Below, piece after piece: positions 49,701-57,903 of a DNA stretch of 64,000 bases (the first letter of the stretch is position 1; each line of letters opens with the position of its first letter). The stretch is from Microbacterium paraoxydans (GTDB taxonomy: Bacteria > Actinomycetota > Actinomycetes > Actinomycetales > Microbacteriaceae): assembly GCF_019056515.1 (NCBI RefSeq), contig NZ_CP064873.1, forward strand, positions 2,790,001 to 2,854,000, read 5' to 3'. The notes below the pieces were generated by a model. It was not told where the DNA came from, did no database searches, and worked only from the letters and a program-made list of their open reading frames with translations. The position numbers were made by a program, and so were the translations under genes.

Positions 49701-50254
49701 AAGCAGTACCAGCCTTTGCTCCGCTTCGCTACAAGCCCAGTGGCATCGAAAAGTTCCGCGCCTGGGAGCAGACCTGGGAACTTCAGCGTGCGGAAGACCG
49801 CGGCGAGCAGGTGGCCGTACCAGTGCCACCGAAGTACAAGCCAACCGACTTCCTCAAGCCGAGCTATTGGAGTGCCCGCGGAAAACTCGATGTGCCAAAG
49901 GAACGGTTCATCTCCTTCCCTGGCAACACCTACCCCGAAGACCCCACGGCGGTTTACGGCTGGGCCGGGTGGAACCACAGCGAGCGCGGCCAGGCAATCG
50001 GCCGCTTCGCGACCCAGCTCGCACCGACGGTTTCTGACACCGATCACGAACAATTGCTGCCGCTCATCGGCGCGCTCATCGAACTGCAGCCTTGGCTCGA
50101 CCAGTGGTATGGCGACATGGACAGCCGCGGCATCAAGCCCTCGACCGCGATCCATCAAATGACGAACTCACTGCTCGCGCGACTGGGCACCGGCCGCGAC
50201 GAGGTTCTTGCCTGGCTGCCGCCAGCCCCGAAACGTGGAAGGAAGCGCGCATGA
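46697..50254 (+). CDS. pglX: BREX-2 adenine-specific DNA methyltransferase PglX
   Basis: 1185 aa. N6-adenine methylase with motif I DPACGSGHF (D243) for S-adenosylmethionine and motif IV NPPY (372-375), inside a type IIG/BREX-like scaffold with long C-terminal target-recognition and helical regions. In the Pgl system it marks host DNA and, together with the other proteins, allows phage DNA to be recognised and attacked. Its start overlaps pglW and its stop overlaps pglY by 4 bp each. No homopolymer or tandem repeat suggesting phase variation was noticed inside it. Confidence 0.95.
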   Translation: MIDSKALLADLKRELSALEADLTERAEDTTTPWGAELREDYERAKNRDRTGLSWIDWRNGEVAQAAVAWIIASVFIRFCEDNGLLLGAKRDGRALPQPWIAAPGDGLERAVENETAFYTATPTMTGREWLQHAFGTLAELPAGRTLVDLDHSPVWHAPISGAAADRLLAFFRKVDADGELIHDFWDPELGTRFLGDLYQDLSDYAKKTFALLQTPDFVEEFILDQTLTPAIQEFGLTGLKLIDPACGSGHFLLGAFDRLVEAWTAAAPGTDRGDRVQRALDSIHGVDLNPFAIAIARFRLTVAALRASGIASIVNAPAFKFQLAIGDSLLGGSSSSMRLDLGDGEYVPYNTEDLTEYAGILEDGQYHVVVANPPYIQPPDAKLRDRYRTIYSTCHGKYALSVPFMELLFRLAKPAQTGVGAGYVGQITANSFMKREFGKKLIQSFLSGIFTGVSPEYVDLTHIIDTSGAYIPGHGTPTVILVGRPQKPQLETVRAMLGVRGEPGQPSIAADGKVWRDIVDHINAPGYDGQYVSVVDAPRDTYAKFPWSLSGGGAGDLKKHLEEYGSTQLGALISEVGIVAVLGEESPFEVPPHFDGDKVGLVLGDAVRDYHLATVDRFWPYDSELRVTDTAKDSRWLWPYRANLSSVIFFGKSPSERGYHWSQYAFLAESKLKTPLTITFAFVATHNHFVLDRGGKVFNRSAPVIKLPEGASEDDHYDLLGVLNSSTACFWLKQVSHNKGGPGGGSSKDEKWRDFYEFTATKLKDFPVPAKSLRTYAHKLDELATESAQLLVRAFNSERSLSLALGDAGRQWEFLRRTMIAVQEELDWAAYAAYGLTALQPLPVEAIHQLVVVGGRPIEIALSRKVESGELITRWFAEFATVQTNEVPDFSDQSYKDLVKLRLLEIENNRKIRLLETPDFKRKWETIGWDAMVAAAARTAILDRLETRELWADSAGRPLVRSVAQVADGLRHDERLRELMTIHTGSRDYDLAIELGKLMQAEAVPAFAPLRYKPSGIEKFRAWEQTWELQRAEDRGEQVAVPVPPKYKPTDFLKPSYWSARGKLDVPKERFISFPGNTYPEDPTAVYGWAGWNHSERGQAIGRFATQLAPTVSDTDHEQLLPLIGALIELQPWLDQWYGDMDSRGIKPSTAIHQMTNSLLARLGTGRDEVLAWLPPAPKRGRKRA

Positions 50255-53200
50255 CTGAATACACGCAGCACTCACCGCTCCGCGATCTCATCGAGATCCC
50301 AGAGCGTGTCGAAGCCGCCGACTTTGTCATCAAGCTCGACGAGGGCGTTGCCCGTCACACACAGACGGTGAAAGACTACGTCGTCACCGAAGCCATTGCT
50401 GAAGCTATTGGTGCCGGTCTCGATCTCGTGGCGGGCTCCCTTGCGAGGCAGTCCTCTCGCGGTGCGTTCCTCGACGGTTCCTTCGGCTCCGGTAAGTCGC
50501 ACTACATGGCCGTACTGCACCTGTTGCTCACCGGCGACCTCGAAGCGCGGCAGATTTCTGGCCTCGCATCGACAGTCGCAGCGCGTCAGGATCTCCTGGG
50601 GCACAAGCTTCTCGCGCTGGACTACAACCTGCTCGGGGCCACATCTTTCGAGGACGCAATCTTCAAGGGGTACCTCAAGACCATCGCCGAGAAGCACCCC
50701 GATGCACCTGCACCAATTCTGCACGCCAGCGACTCGCTCCTGGTGGATGCGCGGAACATGCGGACTCGCATGGGTGACGACGCGTTCTTTGCCGGGATCG
50801 GCAGCGTTGACTCGGCGTGGGGCACACTCGCGAGTGCTTGGGATGCTGCAAGTTTCGAGGCCGCAGCTGCCCAGGCACCAGGCTCACCCGATCGAGACCG
50901 CCTCGTCGGCGACCTGATCGACAGCTACTTCTCTGGGTATGCACGCGCGGGCCAGTGGTTGCCGATGGAAGACGGCCTGCGAGCCCTCTCCGCGCACGCC
51001 AATTCGCTCGGCTATCAGGGGCTCGTGTTCCTGATCGACGAGATTGTGCTCTGGCTGGGGCAGCATCTCACCAACGAAGACTGGGTGCGTACAGAGATTG
51101 AGAAGGTGGTGCAGCTCGCTGAGAATGCGGCCGCAAACCTGCCAATTCCGATCACTTCATTTCTTGCACGCCAGCGCGACCTCCGAGACTTCCTCGGCAC
51201 CCATGCCTCTGGGGCTGAACGCGCAGCGCAGGGCCAGCTGTTCCAGTACTGGGAAGATCGCTTCACCAAGATCAAGTTGCAGGCTGCGGACCTCCCAAGG
51301 ATCGTGAAGCAGCGACTGCTGCAGCCCAAGAATGCGTCAGCAGCAGCGACACTGCAGTCAGCGCTCACGGAGGTCAAGCGTGACTACGCTGCGTGGGGCT
51401 ACCTGCTCTCAGACGATGCGAACTCAAATGAGCAGGCGTTCGGCGACGTCTATCCCTTCTCCCCCGCGCTCGTGGACACGATGGTCGCGCTCTCCAGCCT
51501 CATGCAGCGAGAGCGAACTGCACTCAAGCTCATGGCCGAGTTGCTGCGTGACGGCCGTGACACCCTACGGGTGTCAGACGTCATCCCGGTCGGTGACCTG
51601 TACGCCCCGGTCGTGCTCGGCGGTTCGCAGCCTCTCACCGATGAGATGCAGCAGCACTTCCGCATTTCGGCCGACTTTTACCTGAAGAAGATGCGCCCGT
51701 ACCTGCTTCGGAAGCATGGCCTCACCGAGCAGGCGGCTGAAGGTCTCGATCGCGGTCATGCCTTCGTGACCGAAGATCGCCTGGCGAAGACGGTGCTGAT
51801 CGCGGCGCTTGCACCGGAAGCAAAGTCGCTCTCACAGCTCACTGCTGCGAAGCTCGCCGCGCTCAACTACGGCACCATCGAAGCCTTTATTCCCGGCCAA
51901 GAAGCGGGCCAGGCGCTCGCTCTTGTTCGTGAATGGGCAAGCGAGTTCGGCGAGATAAGCGTCGGTGACGGCACTGACCCGATCATCACCGCCACGCTCA
52001 GCGGCGTGGACTACGACTCGATCCTGCAACGCGTCGTCACTGAGGACAACTCACAGGCACGCCGTGAACTCGTCCGCAAAATGCTCGCGAAAGAGCTTAA
52101 CCTCAGCTCCGAGAGCTTGGTTGGGCGCGGCCTCTCCCATGTGTGGCGCGGTCAGAAACGCAATGTGACCGTGAAGTTCGGAAATGTTCGTGACACGAGC
52201 GATGTGCTCGACAGCGACCTCGTCCACAGCGATACCGACTGGCATGTGATCATCGATTTCCCCTACGACAGCGGAGACCGTAGGCCTTCCGATGATCTCG
52301 CCCGACTCCAACAGGTGAAAGATGACGGGCGCGAAGCGAACACGATTGCCTGGGTGCCGAATTTCCTGTCAGATGCGCGCCAAACCGATCTCGGCAAGCT
52401 CGTGCAGCTTGAGTTCCTCCTCAACGGCAACCACTTCGATGAGAACGCGATTCACCTCCCGGTTGCCGATCGCGGCCCCGCCAGGCAAAACCTGGAGGCA
52501 CAACGACGCACCCTACGCGACGTAGTCGCCAGTGCCATTCGCCAGGCGTACCACGTAAATACGCCCGAGGAAGTCAATGTCGGTCACGAACTCGGGGGCA
52601 GCGAGATCTTCCAAGCGCTCCTGCCGGGAGTGACGATCGCTCCGCCGCCGACTGGCACCTTGCTCGACGGTCTCCACCATGCGCTGGACACAGCATGGGC
52701 GGCAGAATTTCCCGATCACCCGGATCTCGGCTCCGACGAAGTCACGCTGCGTCGACTCACCGAAGCCGTCGAGCTTGTGACTGCCACGGTCGAGGCCGGT
52801 GGCCGACGACAGGGCCTCACCCATGCGGAACAGCGCATTGCGCGCGAGGTGATTTCTCCACTGAAGCTGGGAACCGTGAATGAGAACGTGCTCGTCGTCG
52901 ATCAGGCTCACTTCGGATGGAGCGCCGAACTCGCTCGCTGGGAGGGAGAACTCGGGGAGTCGATCAGCGTCGATCGCTTGCGCGAGAAACTTCGTTCGCG
53001 GGGCATGACCCGAAACATGGAAGACGCGGTGCTCATCACCTGGGCACTGCTCGGCAACTATGATTTTGGCAACGCAGGTACGCTCACCATCGGTGGATTC
53101 GCGGGCGGAGCCGTACCGCGCAAGGCGAACCTCCCAAGCGAAGATGACTGGGGCCACGCACGAGATCGCGCCGGGGCCATCTTTGGCATCGCCCCTGAAC

Positions 53201-53880
53201 ACAACCGTACTACGCGCGCAGTGTCGCGGTTTGCCACCGCAATCCGCAACAAAGCGATGGACAGCGGGGTTTCGGCTCTCGTTGCTCAGCTGGAAGCACA
53301 CGTCGACGTGCTCGGGCTGGACGCCTCGGCTCAGGTCGGGCGTCTCGCTACCGCGAGGCGCCTGCGCGAGCTTTTGAACACCTTGAGTGGCACCATGTCC
53401 GACACGGCGCTCATTGAGACACTGTCGAGCTTTGATCTGCCCGACGAACTGTCTGCACTCGGTGCCACACACGCATCCGCTGAGCGCATGGTTCGCCTGC
53501 TGAGCGGCCTCGATTGGGGTCTGGTCTCGGCTGCGCTGCAACGAAGCGATCCTAAGTTCGAAGCGACACTCGCGTCACTCCAAGAAACCGCCCGCTTGGA
53601 TGAGTCAATCGCGGGGCTCGAAGCGCAACTTCACAAAACAGCAGACGAGGCACGCACGCTCCTCATGCAAACGTCGCCCGCTGTGACGCCGCCTGCACCC
53701 CAGCCGGTGTCGCCAGCTCCTCCAGTGCCGTCGCCCGTCGCGCTCACCGGGCACGTCACTCGCACAACGGTGGCGGAACTTGACGCGGCGCTCGCGCGGC
53801 TCGGCAAGGAGATTCGCTCGGAGACGCAAGCACGCGACGCCGATCGGGTGACGATCACCTGGCAGGTCGATGAGTCATGA
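50251..53880 (+). CDS. pglY: BREX-2 ATPase PglY
   Basis: 1209 aa from the ATG overlapping the pglX stop. P-loop GSFGSGKSHYM (residues 76-86) near the N-terminus, characteristic of the PglY/BrxC ATPase family, followed by a long helical body and a Pro-rich linker (SPAVTPPAPQPVSPAPPVPSPV) before a C-terminal helix. It is an essential AAA+-like component of type 2 BREX. RBS GGAAGGAAGCGCGC. The stop overlaps the pglZ start (ATGA). Confidence 0.94.
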   Translation: MTEYTQHSPLRDLIEIPERVEAADFVIKLDEGVARHTQTVKDYVVTEAIAEAIGAGLDLVAGSLARQSSRGAFLDGSFGSGKSHYMAVLHLLLTGDLEARQISGLASTVAARQDLLGHKLLALDYNLLGATSFEDAIFKGYLKTIAEKHPDAPAPILHASDSLLVDARNMRTRMGDDAFFAGIGSVDSAWGTLASAWDAASFEAAAAQAPGSPDRDRLVGDLIDSYFSGYARAGQWLPMEDGLRALSAHANSLGYQGLVFLIDEIVLWLGQHLTNEDWVRTEIEKVVQLAENAAANLPIPITSFLARQRDLRDFLGTHASGAERAAQGQLFQYWEDRFTKIKLQAADLPRIVKQRLLQPKNASAAATLQSALTEVKRDYAAWGYLLSDDANSNEQAFGDVYPFSPALVDTMVALSSLMQRERTALKLMAELLRDGRDTLRVSDVIPVGDLYAPVVLGGSQPLTDEMQQHFRISADFYLKKMRPYLLRKHGLTEQAAEGLDRGHAFVTEDRLAKTVLIAALAPEAKSLSQLTAAKLAALNYGTIEAFIPGQEAGQALALVREWASEFGEISVGDGTDPIITATLSGVDYDSILQRVVTEDNSQARRELVRKMLAKELNLSSESLVGRGLSHVWRGQKRNVTVKFGNVRDTSDVLDSDLVHSDTDWHVIIDFPYDSGDRRPSDDLARLQQVKDDGREANTIAWVPNFLSDARQTDLGKLVQLEFLLNGNHFDENAIHLPVADRGPARQNLEAQRRTLRDVVASAIRQAYHVNTPEEVNVGHELGGSEIFQALLPGVTIAPPPTGTLLDGLHHALDTAWAAEFPDHPDLGSDEVTLRRLTEAVELVTATVEAGGRRQGLTHAEQRIAREVISPLKLGTVNENVLVVDQAHFGWSAELARWEGELGESISVDRLREKLRSRGMTRNMEDAVLITWALLGNYDFGNAGTLTIGGFAGGAVPRKANLPSEDDWGHARDRAGAIFGIAPEHNRTTRAVSRFATAIRNKAMDSGVSALVAQLEAHVDVLGLDASAQVGRLATARRLRELLNTLSGTMSDTALIETLSSFDLPDELSALGATHASAERMVRLLSGLDWGLVSAALQRSDPKFEATLASLQETARLDESIAGLEAQLHKTADEARTLLMQTSPAVTPPAPQPVSPAPPVPSPVALTGHVTRTTVAELDAALARLGKEIRSETQARDADRVTITWQVDES

Positions 53881-56591
53881 ATCTGCCCGTTGCTCCGGAG
53901 CGCGCACTCCGCGATCACATCGCTGAGTGGCTCGAAAGCCCTCGCCGCAAGTCGCGGGTGAAGTTGGTGCGCGCCCAGCCAGTCTGGACGGGCGAACCAG
54001 TACTGAGCGTGGCTGGTCAGCGAGTCCATGTTGCGGCGAGCGTGTCTGGTCTCGCTGCACTCGATGCGATTCGCCGGGTTCCCGAGGACGAGTTTGTCGT
54101 CGTGCTCACCGATCTGGGGCCTGGCGAACTAGGATCTGCGGTCTGGGTAGAGGCCGAACGGCATGAAGTCGCAACGCTAGACGAGTGGGACAGCGTCCCA
54201 AGTTATTTCGGGGTCCGCGATCGGCAGGTTCCACCGCCTGTGCGCGCCCTGGGAAGCTGGATACCAGACTTGCTGGCGGCCTGGCGGCCAGAGCGCGGAT
54301 ACCTACCTGCACCGGGTGGCGTGCTCTCTGCTCGCCACGTGGTTCGGGCCTTGCTCACCGCTCTCCTGGGCTTAGACCGCAGCGATGACCTGGAGGTGCT
54401 GTCCACAGCGCTGGCACCACTCGATGATGATGGTGTGAAAGTACGCCTGCGTGAGCTGGACGCGGGCACGCTCGATGGGCTTATCCGTGCGGCAAGCGCG
54501 GAGATCGACCCGAGTCTCGGTCTTGCGCTTCGCGCCGCAGGTCGATCCGGTTCCGTCTCTCCGATGGCGGTAGGACTTGTACTTGCCGAGTTGTGGCCGA
54601 GTGCGATCGCCGGGGAAGCTGCACCCCTCCACGTGAATGCTACAACTGCTGCAGCACGCGTCCGCATTGAACGGCACGTAGGGACAGATCCAAGCGCAGC
54701 AGCCGCATCCCGTTACGGAGCCGCCGCGAGAACTGTGACCTCACGGTGGCTGATCTCCAACCGCGCGGATGCCCAGAACGTCTTGGAACAAGCAGAAGCT
54801 ATTTGTGATGACCTCGGATGGGCGGAAGGCGCTGCGGCATCACCCTTCCTGATTGCAGGGCTGCGTGCACGAGTCGCAACGTTCGCCGTTCGGGTCAGGG
54901 AAGCCGCGGAGCATCCGTCCTCCCGCGGGTCCATCGCTGTGGACGAATCGTTCGTACTGCTGAAGTCGCATGAGGCGAGCGCATCGCTGGGCGAGTCCCT
55001 AGACACCGCCGAGACCGCAGCCCGCGCAGCACGTTGGCTTGCTTCACCTACCGTTGCCCCGCATTCGTTCGGCGCCGCAGTTGCCGCGTTTGCCGCTGAC
55101 GGCGCATGGGCGGAACGCGCACTCGGTCGCCTGTGGTCTGGAGACACGGACGCGGTGCTCGCGGGCGCCTACCGAGATCTTGCGCACGCAGTTCAGCGGC
55201 GACGCCGCGAAGACGACGCTCGTGCTGCGATGATGCTGTCGGGCGAGGTGCTGCATAGCGACGAGGTGACCGCCATTGAAGGGCTCCTGGCTCAGCACGT
55301 TATCCCGCTTTCAGCGCAAAACAGGGTGCTACTGCTCGTGCTCGACGGGATGAGCGTGCCGGCCGCATCAGCACTCATCGCGGAACTCACCCATTCTGGA
55401 TGGGAAGAGCTGGTCCGTGCGGACTCGAAGAAGCGGGATGTCGCGGTGGCGATGTTGCCAACGGTGACGGAGTTCTCGCGAAGCTCACTGTTTGCCGGTG
55501 CACCGATGGCCGGGAACCAGCAGACTGAAAAGTCGCGCTTCGCAGCCGCATGTAAGGGTGTCGTGTTTCACAAGGATGACCTGCGATCTGAGGCAGGGCA
55601 TGCGCTTCCGCCGATTGTCACGTCGACGATTGCTGATCCAAAAGAGAAGATCGTGGCGGCGGTGCTCAACACAATCGATGAGTCACTCGACAGTGCGGAT
55701 GTCGACGCCTTACAGTGGACCCTTGCATCAGTTGCCCACCTCCGGGCGCTGATCGGCGAAGCTTCCAAGAGCGGTCGGACTGTGATCATTACCTCGGACC
55801 ACGGACATGTTGTTGAACGCGGAGGTCAGCTGCACAATATTCCCGGTTCTCCCGCTCGCTGGCGTACAGCAGACAGTGGTCCTGTTACTGACGATGAAGT
55901 GCTGGTCCGTGGGCCGCGCGTACTCGCCCCCGGAGGCCAAGCAGTGCTTGCTGTCAACGACGGCCTGCGCTATGCCTCAAAGAAGGCTGGCTATCACGGC
56001 GGCGCGTCGCTTTCGGAGCTGGTCATTCCCATCGTAGTCCTGCAGCCTCACGGCGCTTCTGCGCCTGAGGGTTGGGTCGAGGCTCCGCCGCAAGAGCCGA
56101 CCTGGTGGAATGAGCCACTACGCGATGCGGAGGCGCGTGGGCACGCCAATGTGGCACCGGTAGCGTCGAAGCCACGAAAGACAAAGAAACCGCCCACAGA
56201 CGTTCCAGGAGCCATCACGTTGTTCGACACCGTCGATGAGTCCACGCAGGATGATGCCGGTGAGAGTGAGAGCGTCACCGCGTCTTTGGGCGAACGGTTG
56301 GTGCAGAATCCTGGGTATCAGCGACGCCGAGAAGCGGGTGGACGTCACCCCATCGATGATTCGGATGCGATTGCCGTCGTTGATTCGCTCCTCACAGGCG
56401 GTGGTCGCGCCCACCAAGATACGTTGGCGACCAGGCTCGGTGTACCTTCGCATAGTTTCCGTGGGGTTCTCACCGCTCTACGTCGAGTGCTCAATGTTGA
56501 TGGCTACGAGGTCGTTCGTATCGATCCAGACCGCGTCACCGTCATCCTTGATGAACAGCTTCTACGCGAACAGTTCGGCTTGAGAGGATAG
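53877..56591 (+). CDS. pglZ: BREX-2 phosphatase-superfamily protein PglZ
   Basis: 904 aa. The C-terminal half carries the PglZ domain of the alkaline phosphatase superfamily: LLLVLDGMSVPAASAL near 485 (metal-binding Asp) and TVIITSDHGHVVERGGQ near 640 (DHGH metal motif). The N-terminal half is the BREX-2-specific region with no known motif. PglZ is the signature protein of all BREX systems; its role may be nucleic-acid phosphodiester chemistry or regulation. It is 4 nt before brxD. Confidence 0.95.
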   Translation: MNLPVAPERALRDHIAEWLESPRRKSRVKLVRAQPVWTGEPVLSVAGQRVHVAASVSGLAALDAIRRVPEDEFVVVLTDLGPGELGSAVWVEAERHEVATLDEWDSVPSYFGVRDRQVPPPVRALGSWIPDLLAAWRPERGYLPAPGGVLSARHVVRALLTALLGLDRSDDLEVLSTALAPLDDDGVKVRLRELDAGTLDGLIRAASAEIDPSLGLALRAAGRSGSVSPMAVGLVLAELWPSAIAGEAAPLHVNATTAAARVRIERHVGTDPSAAAASRYGAAARTVTSRWLISNRADAQNVLEQAEAICDDLGWAEGAAASPFLIAGLRARVATFAVRVREAAEHPSSRGSIAVDESFVLLKSHEASASLGESLDTAETAARAARWLASPTVAPHSFGAAVAAFAADGAWAERALGRLWSGDTDAVLAGAYRDLAHAVQRRRREDDARAAMMLSGEVLHSDEVTAIEGLLAQHVIPLSAQNRVLLLVLDGMSVPAASALIAELTHSGWEELVRADSKKRDVAVAMLPTVTEFSRSSLFAGAPMAGNQQTEKSRFAAACKGVVFHKDDLRSEAGHALPPIVTSTIADPKEKIVAAVLNTIDESLDSADVDALQWTLASVAHLRALIGEASKSGRTVIITSDHGHVVERGGQLHNIPGSPARWRTADSGPVTDDEVLVRGPRVLAPGGQAVLAVNDGLRYASKKAGYHGGASLSELVIPIVVLQPHGASAPEGWVEAPPQEPTWWNEPLRDAEARGHANVAPVASKPRKTKKPPTDVPGAITLFDTVDESTQDDAGESESVTASLGERLVQNPGYQRRREAGGRHPIDDSDAIAVVDSLLTGGGRAHQDTLATRLGVPSHSFRGVLTALRRVLNVDGYEVVRIDPDRVTVILDEQLLREQFGLRG

Positions 56592-56595
56592 CCGC

Positions 56596-57903
56596 ATGGT
56601 TTTGGTCAGCCCTCGCCGACGTCGGGAAATCATTGATGCCCTGCGCCGCGGCACTGTGCCGCAACGAGGGCTCGATGTCATGGCTGTTGGCCTCGATCGG
56701 TACCAGGCCGCACTCGACGAAGAACTCAGCACCGTTGCAGCTGGGGGAGGTGTGTTCAAAGCCGTGCGCGGTGAGTATGGGTCCGGTAAGACCTTCTTTG
56801 CGCGCTGGCTCACCGAGTCGGCCAAGCAACGAGGGTTCGCAACCGCCGAGATCCAGATCTCGGAAACAGAAACTCCGCTGCACAAGCTCGAAACAATTTA
56901 CCGGCGGATCACCGAGAATCTGGCTACCGAAGCGATTCCACCGAGTGCATTTCGTGAGGTGATCGACGGCTGGTTTCGGGTGCTTGAGGAGGATGCCGTT
57001 GAAGCCGGGGCAAACCCTTCCACGCGCGGTGAATTGGAGCGCCAGACGGCCAAGTTACTGGAGCAACGGTTGACAACCGTAAGCCGCACCGCGCCAGCGT
57101 TTGCCGCGGCTCTACGCGGTTACCACTCGGCACTGCGAGATGGCGATGCTGCCACAGCGGATGGCCTCGTTGCGTGGCTCGGTGGGCAGCCGTCGGTGGC
57201 TGCGAGTGTTCGGCGAGCCGCGGGCGTGCGCGGAGATATCGATCACTTCGCAGCATTCGGTTTCCTCCAGGGCCTGCTCGCCGTGTTACGGGATTCCGAC
57301 TATGCGGGCCTTGTTCTCGTCCTCGACGAAGTAGAAACATTGCAGCGCGTTCGCAGTGATGTGCGCGAGAAGTCATTGAATGCGCTCCGCCAGCTGCTTG
57401 ACGAAGTGGATGCCGGACGCTTCCCTGGCCTTTATGTACTGATCACCGGTACTCCCGCATTTTTCGAAGGTACGCAGGGTGTGCAACGGCTGCCACCCCT
57501 CGCCTCACGCATTTCGGTCGACTTCTCTGGTGACCCGCGTTGGGACAATCCGCGGGCGCCGCAGATTCGCCTGCTCGGATTCCAACAGGAAAGTCTGGTG
57601 CAGCTCGGCAGTCGCGTGCGAAACATCTACGCGTCGGACAGCGCTGCTGCTGACCGCATCACCACGCTCGTGACTGACGAGTACCTTACTCGACTGGCCC
57701 AATCGATCGCGGGACAACTCGGTGGCCGCGTGGGCATTGCGCCCCGTGTTTTTCTACGAAAGCTCGTTGACATCCTCGACCGCATCGAGCAGTTCCCGGA
57801 TTTCACTCCCGACGGTTCAGGTGCTGTACCGCTCGCCGTCACGGAGCTGAACGATGATGAACGCGCAGCAAGTGGACTCGACGCAATCGAAATCGATGTC
57901 TGA
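56596..57903 (+). CDS. brxD: BREX ATP-binding protein BrxD
   Basis: 435 aa of the DUF2791 P-loop family. Walker A GEYGSGKT (59-66), Walker B LVLVLDEVETL near residue 245, and TGTPAFFEGTQGVQRLPPLASRI, typical of BrxD. BrxD and BrxHI are the type 2-specific partners added to the four Pgl proteins. It is 4 nt after pglZ and overlaps the brxHI start by 50 bp. Confidence 0.93.
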   Translation: MVLVSPRRRREIIDALRRGTVPQRGLDVMAVGLDRYQAALDEELSTVAAGGGVFKAVRGEYGSGKTFFARWLTESAKQRGFATAEIQISETETPLHKLETIYRRITENLATEAIPPSAFREVIDGWFRVLEEDAVEAGANPSTRGELERQTAKLLEQRLTTVSRTAPAFAAALRGYHSALRDGDAATADGLVAWLGGQPSVAASVRRAAGVRGDIDHFAAFGFLQGLLAVLRDSDYAGLVLVLDEVETLQRVRSDVREKSLNALRQLLDEVDAGRFPGLYVLITGTPAFFEGTQGVQRLPPLASRISVDFSGDPRWDNPRAPQIRLLGFQQESLVQLGSRVRNIYASDSAAADRITTLVTDEYLTRLAQSIAGQLGGRVGIAPRVFLRKLVDILDRIEQFPDFTPDGSGAVPLAVTELNDDERAASGLDAIEIDV